NCBI GenBank assembly: GCA_937915335.1
Contig: CALDLZ010000495.1
Coordinates: 1-5,126, forward strand
Source of the DNA: an uncultured Faecalibacterium sp.
Lineage (GTDB): Bacteria; Bacillota; Clostridia; Oscillospirales; Ruminococcaceae
Length of the DNA: 5,126 nt
Direction: 5' to 3'
Made by a program: the position numbers and the translations under genes. The notes below the pieces were generated by a model. The model was not told the DNA's origin and made no database searches. It saw only the letters and a program-made list of their open reading frames with translations. Positions within the stretch are counted from its first letter, which is position 1; each line of letters begins with the position of its first letter. Positions 1-5,126 of the stretch are shown here, one piece after another.

Positions 1-1681
1 GACCTCCCTGCCCGATGGCAATCCGCAGGTGGGTGACCCCCGCCGGGGCCGTCCAGCTGCCGCTTTCCGTCAGCACCACGGAGCGGGAATAGAGGTAGGA
101 GCCGTCCGCCTGAAGCAGCTTGCTCTGGCAGCCCTGCATGACGCCGTTCTGGATCTGGAAATTCTGGGTCATACGGCGGGCCGTGGTGGCCTGACTTTCG
201 TCCAGCCAGATGGTGTCCACGTCCCCGATCTCGCTGGACGGGTCGCCCCGCCCGGTGGTCTCGATGACGTTGCCGCCGTAGCAGCTGAGGATCAGTTTGG
301 CCGCCGCCAGCGCCTGTGCCGTGGTGTGCAGGAAAGGGTTCTGGATGGTCACCGTCTTCTCGCTGCTGGTGGAGTTGCCGGAGACGACGTACTCCGTGTC
401 GGAGCCGTCCGCCAGTTTAAAAATCAGGCTGGCCAGCTGGTCGTTGGCCTTCATCGTCGGGTAGCTGCTGAGGTTGTCCAGCGTCAGCTTGTTGCCCTCG
501 CTCCACAGGGGCTCGGCGGTAAGATCTCCCGTAGCGGCGTCCGCCCGGGGCCACGTCCCGGTGGCCTGACAGGCCCACCGCAGGATGTCCCCGCACTTCT
601 TGCCCGTCACGTCCGCCGTGCTGTTGGCCGTCACCGGCAGATCGGCATAGTCCGGATCTGCGTGCCAGCAGGTTTTAAAATTGTCCCCCAGCTGGGCCGC
701 CAGCGCCCCCAGCCAGCCGCCAAGGGTGGTGGGCAGGGTAGATGGCGGCAGGAACGTCCGGTCGGTCAGCAGCCCGATAATGTCCACCAGAGACCATTGC
801 ATGGTCAGATCGTTGCTGCCGGTCTTCCAGCCGTCCCCGGACTGGTAGAACCGGCCCACCTTGCAGCGCACCACCGCGCCGCCCTCCGTCCGGACGCCGA
901 TGAAGGCGTCCACGCCCTGCCGCTCCTCAATGGATTGGAACAGGCCGTTTTTGCTGCGGGGCTCGAAACGGCGGTCTTTGTTGTCCATGGCCAGCGTCAT
1001 GCTGCCGTAGGGCAGGGCGAGGCAGGAGAAATCCCCCTGCTGCACCACGCTGAAGCTGGCCAGCATCCGGGGCGTCCACCGCTCCACGGTGCCCGGCAGG
1101 ATCTCCACCACCCGCATCCGCCGTCCCGGCAGGCTCCACTTGGTCACGGTGATCTTGATGGCGTCCGGAGTCTGGACGGTGAAACCGGAGAGGGCCACCT
1201 CCGTGGCGGTGTTTCCGGTGTAGGTCTCCGTGTGGAACACCTGCCCGGCGGTAATGACCTCCACGGTAAAGTCCTCCGGCACGCCGTCCGCCGGGTCTGT
1301 GGAGAAAAACACGCTGCACGATTGCAGCACGTCCACGTTGGAAAAGCTCTGCTGCACCCACACCGGGGTCTCGAAGGTGCCGTCGTCCCCGCTGATGGCC
1401 TCCGTGGCCACCGCCATGGGCTCCGGCACCTGATAGTCCTCCGGGAAGATGTCGAAGGTACCGTCCAGCAGCCAGCGGCAGCGCTCCAGCGTGGCGTACC
1501 GGGCGGGGGTGTCGTAGCTCTTGTCGTGGAGCTCGTCAGGCTTGCTCCACGGTGTCAGGCCGCTGGAGGACGCCTCGCCGTACACCATGTCCGGGTCGGA
1601 GATGTCCACCACCGTCAGCAGCTCGATCCGCCGGGGGCTGCCCACAATGGCCGCCTGATAGGCCGGTGTGGTCTTAATCAT
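1..1681 (-). CDS. Tail-tip / baseplate-hub protein, 3'-truncated by the window edge
   Basis: The frame stays open from ATG at 1681..1679 to the left edge, giving 560 residues without a stop. By position after the tape measure and a small Dit-like protein, it should be the large structural protein at the distal tail end (Tal or hub position), which contacts the host surface. Visible landmarks: YATLERCRWLLDGTFDIFPED (residues 62-82) and PYGSMTLAMDNKDRRFEPRS (224-243), motifs I associate with clostridial prophage tail-tip proteins; a beta-rich stretch at about 105-185; and near the end SGSWTAPAGVTHLRIAIGQGG (540-560), which looks like the start of a glycine-rich adhesin-type domain. I see no transmembrane segment, signal peptide or peptidase/lysozyme motif in the visible part. 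The start is supported by GGGAGGAGG at 1696..1688, 6 bases before the ATG, and by an 8-base overlap with the preceding gene. Structural tail role is fairly sure; the exact hub or fibre function is inferred. Confidence 0.85.
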   Translation of the reverse strand, partial: MIKTTPAYQAAIVGSPRRIELLTVVDISDPDMVYGEASSSGLTPWSKPDELHDKSYDTPARYATLERCRWLLDGTFDIFPEDYQVPEPMAVATEAISGDDGTFETPVWVQQSFSNVDVLQSCSVFFSTDPADGVPEDFTVEVITAGQVFHTETYTGNTATEVALSGFTVQTPDAIKITVTKWSLPGRRMRVVEILPGTVERWTPRMLASFSVVQQGDFSCLALPYGSMTLAMDNKDRRFEPRSKNGLFQSIEERQGVDAFIGVRTEGGAVVRCKVGRFYQSGDGWKTGSNDLTMQWSLVDIIGLLTDRTFLPPSTLPTTLGGWLGALAAQLGDNFKTCWHADPDYADLPVTANSTADVTGKKCGDILRWACQATGTWPRADAATGDLTAEPLWSEGNKLTLDNLSSYPTMKANDQLASLIFKLADGSDTEYVVSGNSTSSEKTVTIQNPFLHTTAQALAAAKLILSCYGGNVIETTGRGDPSSEIGDVDTIWLDESQATTARRMTQNFQIQNGVMQGCQSKLLQADGSYLYSRSVVLTESGSWTAPAGVTHLRIAIGQGG

Positions 1682-2051
1682 GGGGTTCCTCCTCCCGGAG
1701 GGTGAAGGCCAGATTGTGCCACAGCCCCACGCCGCCCTTTGAGAACGCGAAGGTGGGCTGCGTGATGGAATCCAGCAGGAAATAGCTGGTCACCATCTCG
1801 TCGCTGTTGTCCGGCAGCACGGACGCCAGAAACGGCCCGCCGCTCCGCAGTACCGCCAGCACCTGCCGCAGCTTCTCGTTGCCCATGTAGTCGAAGGAGT
1901 AGGAGGCCTTCCAGATCTTCCCCCGGGTCTCCACCACCCGGCGGCCGGAGATCATGTCCACCTGCACGGAGAGATCTTCCTCCCAGCAGGAGAAGCGGTC
2001 TTTGCTGCTCTCCGGCAGCAGAATGCCGTTCAGAATCAGCTGATTAGTCAT
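1674..2051 (-). CDS. Small tail protein in the distal-tail (Dit-like) position
   Basis: This 125-residue protein begins MTNQLILNGILLPE and ends LREEEPHD. It has the look of a short beta-sandwich tail component: an 'LNG..LP' opening, a central SGRRVVETRGKIWKASYSFDYMG stretch (about residues 34-56), and a final strand GLWHNLAFTLREE. In this layout such proteins sit between the tape measure and the tip protein and probably form the ring that joins tube to tip. It resembles the short DUF6711-type tail proteins of Firmicutes phages in size, place and style; this is recognition by eye, not a search. It is much shorter than canonical Dit proteins (about 200-300 residues). The start at 2051 is chosen because GGAGGT precedes it by 8 bases and it overlaps the tape measure stop by 8 bases; an upstream in-frame ATG at 2099 would add 16 arginine-rich residues and lies deep in the tape measure gene. 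The exact function is uncertain. Confidence 0.85.
   Translation of the reverse strand: MTNQLILNGILLPESSKDRFSCWEEDLSVQVDMISGRRVVETRGKIWKASYSFDYMGNEKLRQVLAVLRSGGPFLASVLPDNSDEMVTSYFLLDSITQPTFAFSKGGVGLWHNLAFTLREEEPHD
1688..1696 (-). promoter_or_regulatory. Ribosome binding site of the tail-tip gene
   Basis: The mRNA reads GGGAGGAGG-AACCCC-ATG, a strong Shine-Dalgarno sequence with a 6-base spacer. It lies inside the last codons of the small tail protein gene (residues REEEP), so the two genes are probably translationally coupled. Confidence 0.8.
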
Positions 2052-4125
2052 CGTCCAGTACCTCCGGATTCGATCTCTGTACCGCCCGCAGGTCGTCAAT
2101 GCTTGCCCGGTAGAATTCCTTGCCGTTGATGTAGAGGGGGATCTCCACCCGGTAGACGCCGCCTCCAGCCATAGCCAGCCCGTTTACCATCCCCGCGGCG
2201 GCGTTGTACACCGTGTCCACCGTGGGTGTGGGAATGGAGCTCTGGATCCCGGTGCCTACCCGTTCCATCTGATCGGTAATCCTCCAGAGGTTATCCTTGA
2301 TACCAGATGCGAACAACTGCATCATATCCGGGGCATAAGTGTGAAAATTGGACAACGGGCCCTTTTCCGGTTCGGAAAATCCGAGAAAATCCGCCACGCT
2401 TTGAGCAACGCCCTTTACGGTGTCTACCAGATGGCTGACCTTTTCCTTGATACCGGTGATAAAACTGTCGATTAAATCTTTGCCCCATTGCAGTGCTTTG
2501 CCCGGCAGACTCTTCAGGGTTTCAATAGCGCCGGTTACCGCCTGAGGCAGCGTTTCTGTAAAAAACGCTTTTAGCTTTCCGGCAATATCCAGAACAACTG
2601 CCTTGACATTATTCCAGATAGAAATGACTGCGTTCCGAAAATCTTCATTGGTATTCCACAGTGTAATCAGCGCCGCTACCAAAGCAGCAATGGCAGTGAT
2701 CACGATCCCGATGGGATTTGCTTGCATAACGAGGTTGAGTGCCGCCTGTGCAATCGTCGCCCCCTCGTTTGCCACCTGAAATGCTTTGATTGCACCGACA
2801 ACGCCCTGAATAATAGAGGCCACATTCCACGCTACAAATCCGGCGCCGATTCCCGCAATAATGGAAATGATCGTATCACCATTGTCCATAATCGCGTTGA
2901 CGAAACCGTTAACATCTGCGGTAAAGCCGTCCCAGTCCACGCTGCTCATCCAGCCCTGAAAGGCTTCCGTAATATTCTGAATAATGGGAATCAGATTTTC
3001 CAGTACCGGTGCGCCTACATTTGCCTGAAACTGCCGCCACGTTTCCGTCAGATTGCCCTGCACATTTTCCCAGCCGTCAGCCTCTCGGGCCGCTTGTCCC
3101 ATAGCCCCGGAAAGCCGTTGAGAATCCTCAACCATTTTCAGAAGGGTTTCCTGCTTCTGGATTTCAGTCAAATCGTTGAATTTTTGTCCAAATAGCTCCA
3201 TAGCCGCTGCATTCCGGGTGGTTTCAGTGGCTGAAAGCCCCAATGCTGCGTCGTTGGCGTAATTGCCTTTCAGGAAGGATTGCAGGGATTCTGTTGCCTG
3301 CTCCACGCTGGTATCATAGTAGGCGGCGCTGTCAGCTGCCGCCTGCAAGGCCCGTTCCATCAGGCTCAGACTCTGCTCGGTATCACCGCCGGAGGAACGG
3401 GCAAACGCATAAATTTTACTGCCCAGTGTATTGAGACGGGTTTGCAGAATGCCGGAATTGTCTGCCACCCGTCCGATAGCTTCGGAAGCCGTGTCCGCCA
3501 GGTCTCCGAAAGTCTGATCAAAGGCCGCCGTCTCGGCTTTTACCGTGGCCGCGGAATCAATAAATTCCCCTGCCATACTCTTAACGGCCCCTGTAATTGC
3601 TTTGACGCCTGAAATAATGGCGGAGCTCAACAGGTTTGCCTTCAGAACTTCACCAAATGTTCCTACCTTGCTGCCGGAGTCATCTGCCGCTGTGCCCAGC
3701 TCCTGAAGTTGATTTTTCAGGTTTGCCGTGGAGGTTCGGGTCTGATTCATCAGATTTTCCGTGTTCTCCATTGCCCGGTACTGCTTGTTGTAGGCGTTCT
3801 GGGCATTAGCGGCCTCTTTGGAGTTTTCCCCGTATTGCTGCGCAGCGGCTTCCAATGCGGACGCCAATTCATCCAGTGCAGCTCGCTGCCGGTCGTACTG
3901 GGTGGTCAGGACTTTCATTTGCTCGTCATTGGCCGCAATGCTTCTTTTCAGTACGTCGGATTTCGTGGTCAACGCTTCCATACTGGTGGCATTGCCCTGA
4001 AATTCCGCAGTAACAGCCTTCATCTCAGAGCCAAGGCTTTTCAGCTGAGCCTGACATGCTTTTAGGGAATCCTGAAATTCTTTTTCTCCGTTTAGCCCGA
4101 TCTTAGGGCCAATATCAGCCGCCAT
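2044..4125 (-). CDS. Tail tape measure protein, 693 residues
   Basis: The tape measure is the long scaffold around which the tube polymerises; its length sets tail length, and it leaves through the tail at infection. Evidence: the largest complete gene, directly after the chaperone pair; an N-terminal heptad-like, Gln/Ala/Glu-rich helical region at about residues 15-145 (coiled coil); an Ala-rich middle; two hydrophobic helical segments, about 417-449 (TIISIIAGIGAGFVAWNVAS) and 471-490 (PIGIVITAIAALVAALITLW); and the motif FLGFSEPEKGPLSNFH at 580-595, common in clostridial tape measures. The C-terminus (656-693) is a separate small domain with VEIPLYINGKEFYRA. No transglycosylase or peptidase motif is visible. 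At the usual 0.15 nm per residue the tail would be roughly 100 nm (inference). GAGGTG at 4136..4131 lies 5 bases before the ATG and overlaps the T stop codon. Base composition is lower in GC than in the neighbours between about 2280 and 4100. Confidence 0.95.
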   Translation of the reverse strand: MAADIGPKIGLNGEKEFQDSLKACQAQLKSLGSEMKAVTAEFQGNATSMEALTTKSDVLKRSIAANDEQMKVLTTQYDRQRAALDELASALEAAAQQYGENSKEAANAQNAYNKQYRAMENTENLMNQTRTSTANLKNQLQELGTAADDSGSKVGTFGEVLKANLLSSAIISGVKAITGAVKSMAGEFIDSAATVKAETAAFDQTFGDLADTASEAIGRVADNSGILQTRLNTLGSKIYAFARSSGGDTEQSLSLMERALQAAADSAAYYDTSVEQATESLQSFLKGNYANDAALGLSATETTRNAAAMELFGQKFNDLTEIQKQETLLKMVEDSQRLSGAMGQAAREADGWENVQGNLTETWRQFQANVGAPVLENLIPIIQNITEAFQGWMSSVDWDGFTADVNGFVNAIMDNGDTIISIIAGIGAGFVAWNVASIIQGVVGAIKAFQVANEGATIAQAALNLVMQANPIGIVITAIAALVAALITLWNTNEDFRNAVISIWNNVKAVVLDIAGKLKAFFTETLPQAVTGAIETLKSLPGKALQWGKDLIDSFITGIKEKVSHLVDTVKGVAQSVADFLGFSEPEKGPLSNFHTYAPDMMQLFASGIKDNLWRITDQMERVGTGIQSSIPTPTVDTVYNAAAGMVNGLAMAGGGVYRVEIPLYINGKEFYRASIDDLRAVQRSNPEVLDDD
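2060..2065 (-). promoter_or_regulatory. Ribosome binding site that sets the start of the small tail protein
   Basis: The mRNA reads CCGGAGGTACTGGACG-ATG, placing GGAGGT 8 bases before the ATG at 2051. It falls in the final codons of the tape measure gene and decides for the start at 2051 over the in-frame ATG at 2099. Confidence 0.75.
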
Positions 4126-4129
4126 CCTC

Positions 4130-4680
4130 TCACCTCACATCCGGTATGATCTCATCGTCAGTCAGAGCGCGGCGGAGCCGGAAGTCCTCCCGCTTAATCT
4201 GCTCGATGGCCACATAATCCAGCAGCTCGCCGAAGGGGATGTCCAGAGCCTGCGCATAGGTCAGCCCCACAGCCATCCCGTACCACAAAAACCACTCCGG
4301 GGTCACTGGGCCGCCGGAGTGGTTTCTGCGTTTTTTGGCGGCTCAGCCTCCACATGGGTTTCCTTGCCGTTGGTAATGGTCTCCGCGATCTTCCCCCGCA
4401 GCTGAGCGAAATCATCCAGATCCATCACGTCCAGCAGCTCATCCGCCGTCAGGGCGGGTGCATTTGGAATCTCGTTCATCCTGGCATACCGGGCGCCGCC
4501 GTCCATCATGGCCGCCAGCAGCCACACAGCCTCATCCAGAGCCTTTACAGGCTCGTTGGCGGAGAGGGCGGCATCAATATACTCAACACCGCCGTAACGC
4601 TCCGTGCAGGCCCGCACGACGCGGGCGGAGAAGCACAGGAGATGCTCCTTGCCTCCGATGGTGATTGTCGCAGTTCTCAT
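4130..4680 (-). CDS. Tail assembly chaperone GT, -1 frameshift fusion (join of 4680..4330 and 4330..4130)
   Basis: Ribosomes reading G that slip back one base at A AAA AAC make a predicted 183-residue protein: 117 residues of G, then 66 from the -1 frame, ending DDEIIPDVR before TGA at 4132..4130. The T part contains PEWFLWYGMAVGLTYAQALD and PFGELLDYVAIEQIKREDF, a pattern I recognise from the second chaperone ORF of clostridial siphophages. In lambda the T part recruits tube protein while G binds the tape measure. The T frame has a TGA at 4345..4343, just upstream of the slippery site, and no ATG before the conserved WYGM, so it depends on frameshifting. The G and T frames overlap by only about 40 bases (4342..4303), which contain a single perfect heptamer. 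The T stop is 4 bases from the tape measure ATG. Gene finders that require a start codon would miss T. Confidence 0.9.
4131..4136 (-). promoter_or_regulatory. Ribosome binding site of the tape measure gene
   Basis: The mRNA reads GAGGTG-AGAGG-ATG, with a 5-base spacer. The site overlaps the TGA stop of the T frame (4132..4130), so ribosomes finishing the GT fusion would end exactly at the tape measure initiation region. Those finishing G alone stop about 170 bases upstream. Confidence 0.7.
4289..4325 (-). promoter_or_regulatory. Frameshift-stimulating hairpin, 12-bp perfect stem
   Basis: In the mRNA, AAACCACTCCGG (4325..4314) pairs perfectly with CCGGAGTGGTTT (4300..4289) around a 13-base loop. 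The stem starts 4 bases after the slippery heptamer, or 7 if the three A-U pairs at its base are frayed, which is the spacing usual for -1 frameshift stimulators. The loop contains the G stop codon TGA (4305..4303). The 3' arm encodes the start of the conserved T sequence (PEWF), so the structure and the coding constraint overlap. Confidence 0.85.
4303..4680 (-). CDS. Tail assembly chaperone G (zero-frame product)
   Basis: This 125-residue protein begins MRTATITIGGKEHLLCFSAR and ends AETTPAAQ. It corresponds by position and style to the lambda gpG class of tail assembly chaperones, which bind the tape measure before tube polymerisation and are absent from the virion. Features: an N-terminal short beta segment with a 'GGKEHLLCFSARVVRACTERYGG' pattern typical of Firmicutes versions, a helical middle (KALDEAVWLLAAMMDGG), an acidic DELLDVMDLDDF stretch at about residues 80-91, and a low-complexity Glu/Pro/Thr tail holding the frameshift site. 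The ATG at 4680 forms an ATGA overlap with the stop of the major tail protein gene and has GGAGG at 4689..4685. The in-frame ATG at 4818 is rejected because it would add 46 residues of out-of-frame tail-tube sequence. Function by sequence alone is moderately sure; gene order makes it strong. Confidence 0.9.
   Translation of the reverse strand: MRTATITIGGKEHLLCFSARVVRACTERYGGVEYIDAALSANEPVKALDEAVWLLAAMMDGGARYARMNEIPNAPALTADELLDVMDLDDFAQLRGKIAETITNGKETHVEAEPPKNAETTPAAQ
4330..4336 (-). promoter_or_regulatory. Slippery heptamer A AAA AAC for -1 frameshifting
   Basis: In the G frame the codons are CCA-AAA-AAC-GCA, so the last A of CCA plus AAA AAC gives the X XXY YYZ heptamer in the correct phase. 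After a one-base backward slip the tRNAs re-pair with AAA AAA and the next codon is CGC in the T frame. The frame arithmetic fits: G codons and T codons differ by exactly the -1 shift. Confidence 0.9.
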
Positions 4681-5126
4681 GCCGCCTCCGTGATCCCCAG
4701 CCGGTTCTTGATGTACGCCTCCGCCTGCGCCTCCGTGGTGAAGGTGGCTTCCCTCTTCCACGTGTGGGTGGCGGAATCGTCCCGCATGATGGTGGCGCTC
4801 AGTTCCGGCGTCTGCCACTCAATGCTCTCGCCCTGGGTGGTGGCGGCATCTGCCGGCACGGAGAACATGACCTTTGTCAGAACCACGCCCCGCCATTTGT
4901 AAATGCCGCCCACTTTCTTCTTGATGATGAAGCCCACGCCCAGATACGGTGTCACCTGGGTATCGTCGTAGACCAGCTCCATCACCGAGGTATCCGTCAC
5001 ACCCTCAATCCCGGTGATGGCCTGTTCCGTCAGCCCCAGAATCGCCTTGCTGACCTCCTGGCTCAGATCGTCGGTGGAGAGGGTCAGGGTGCCGCCGGCA
5101 AAGGTGCGGTCGGTCTCTGCGATGGG
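4677..5126 (-). CDS. Major tail (tube) protein, phi13-family type, 5'-truncated by the window edge
   Basis: The frame is open from the right edge and gives the last 149 residues, starting PIAETDRTFAGGTLTLSTDD and ending IKNRLGITEAA. This subunit forms the hexameric-ring tube through which DNA passes. The match to phi13-type major tail proteins rests on the order of GGTLTLSTDDLS (about residues 11-22 of the visible part), TPYLGVGFIIKKKVGG, YKWRGVVLTKVMFSVPAD and a late QTPELSATI segment, in which a 'TQGESIEWQTPEL' strand precedes the last sheet. Family members are usually around 200 residues, so roughly 50 N-terminal residues lie beyond the edge. A GTG at 5000 is internal to the open frame and is not the start. 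The stop overlaps the chaperone G start as ATGA. Being upstream of the chaperones and tape measure is the standard position for this gene. Confidence 0.9.
   Translation of the reverse strand, partial: PIAETDRTFAGGTLTLSTDDLSQEVSKAILGLTEQAITGIEGVTDTSVMELVYDDTQVTPYLGVGFIIKKKVGGIYKWRGVVLTKVMFSVPADAATTQGESIEWQTPELSATIMRDDSATHTWKREATFTTEAQAEAYIKNRLGITEAA
4685..4689 (-). promoter_or_regulatory. Ribosome binding site that sets the start of chaperone G
   Basis: The mRNA reads CACGGAGG-CGGC-ATG, with GGAGG 4 bases before the ATG at 4680. Together with the ATGA start/stop overlap it decides for 4680 over the upstream in-frame ATG at 4818. Confidence 0.7.

Noticed and set aside
417..490. Hydrophobic segments of the tape measure (residue numbers) considered as evidence for a membrane protein gene.
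   Set aside because: Hydrophobic helices of this type, including PIGIVITAIAALVAALITLW, are usual in tape measure proteins, where they are thought to help DNA pass the host membrane. They do not indicate a separate membrane protein or holin.
29..1705. A 558-codon open frame on the plus strand, long enough to look like a gene.
   Set aside because: It lies wholly antisense to the tail-tip gene. Its product is rich in Arg, His, Gly, Pro and Ala, as expected from the complement of GC-rich codons, has no recognisable domain, and opposes a continuous tail operon. High GC suppresses antisense stops.
2363..2379. A small inverted repeat, TTTTCCG-GTT-CGGAAAA, that could be a terminator-like hairpin.
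   Set aside because: The stem is only 7 bp with a 3-base loop, is AT-rich, has no U-tract after it, and lies in codons for the conserved FSEPEK motif of the tape measure. It is most likely incidental.
2722..4065. Several plus-strand frames of 60-157 codons inside the tape measure region.
   Set aside because: They are scattered, mutually overlapping shadows of the tape measure gene with no recognisable protein features.
4194..4415. A 73-codon minus-strand frame with ATG in the chaperone T region.
   Set aside because: It is in the third frame, neither G nor T. Its product is Arg/Gly/Pro-rich low-complexity sequence, and the conserved T protein is read from the other frame over the same DNA.
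4303..4818. A longer chaperone G starting at the ATG at 4818.
   Set aside because: The extra 46 residues are His/Gly-rich and overlap the conserved end of the major tail protein. The ATG at 4680 has a ribosome binding site and the ATGA junction.
4354..4902. A 182-codon plus-strand frame opposite the chaperone and major tail genes.
   Set aside because: It is antisense to two well-supported genes, shows no domain and has no convincing context for a plus-strand gene.

Overview
This window is part of the tail-morphogenesis module of a siphovirus (temperate phage or prophage). It is most likely from a GC-rich member of the Clostridia, such as an Oscillospiraceae/Ruminococcaceae gut bacterium. The host guess rests on strong GGAGG ribosome binding sites before nearly every start, on high GC outside the tape measure gene, and on protein styles typical of clostridial prophages. 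These include a phi13-type major tail protein, a tape measure C-terminus with the FLGFSEPEKGPLSNFH motif, and a PYGSMTLAMDNKDRRFEPRS tail-tip motif. It is an inference; no host gene lies in the window.

All genes run on the minus strand, so transcription goes from the right edge to the left edge. In that order they are: the C-terminal 149 residues of the major tail tube protein (5126 to 4677); tail assembly chaperone G (4680 to 4303); its -1 frameshift extension T (stop at 4130), making a 183-residue GT fusion; the 693-residue tape measure protein (4125 to 2044); a 125-residue small tail protein in the distal-tail (Dit) position (2051 to 1674); and at least 560 residues of a tail-tip/baseplate-hub protein (1681 to the left edge), which breaks off as a glycine-rich domain starts. 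Neighbouring genes overlap by 4 or 8 bases or are 4 bases apart. No promoter, terminator, tRNA, CRISPR array, insertion sequence or plus-strand gene is supported, and no stretch over 5 bases is unassigned.

Together these genes build the tail. The GT and G chaperones coat the tape measure, the tube protein polymerises around it to the length it sets, and the small tail protein and tip protein form the adsorption end. The most notable element is a textbook programmed -1 frameshift signal: A AAA AAC at 4336..4330, followed 4 bases later by a perfect 12-bp hairpin whose loop holds the G stop codon. The T frame has a stop immediately upstream of the slippery site and no start codon before its conserved part, so it can only be reached by frameshifting. 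The second notable point is a fall in GC inside the tape measure gene, with edges near its start and near position 2280, which suggests a mosaic exchange. I see no evidence of a wholly undescribed system here.
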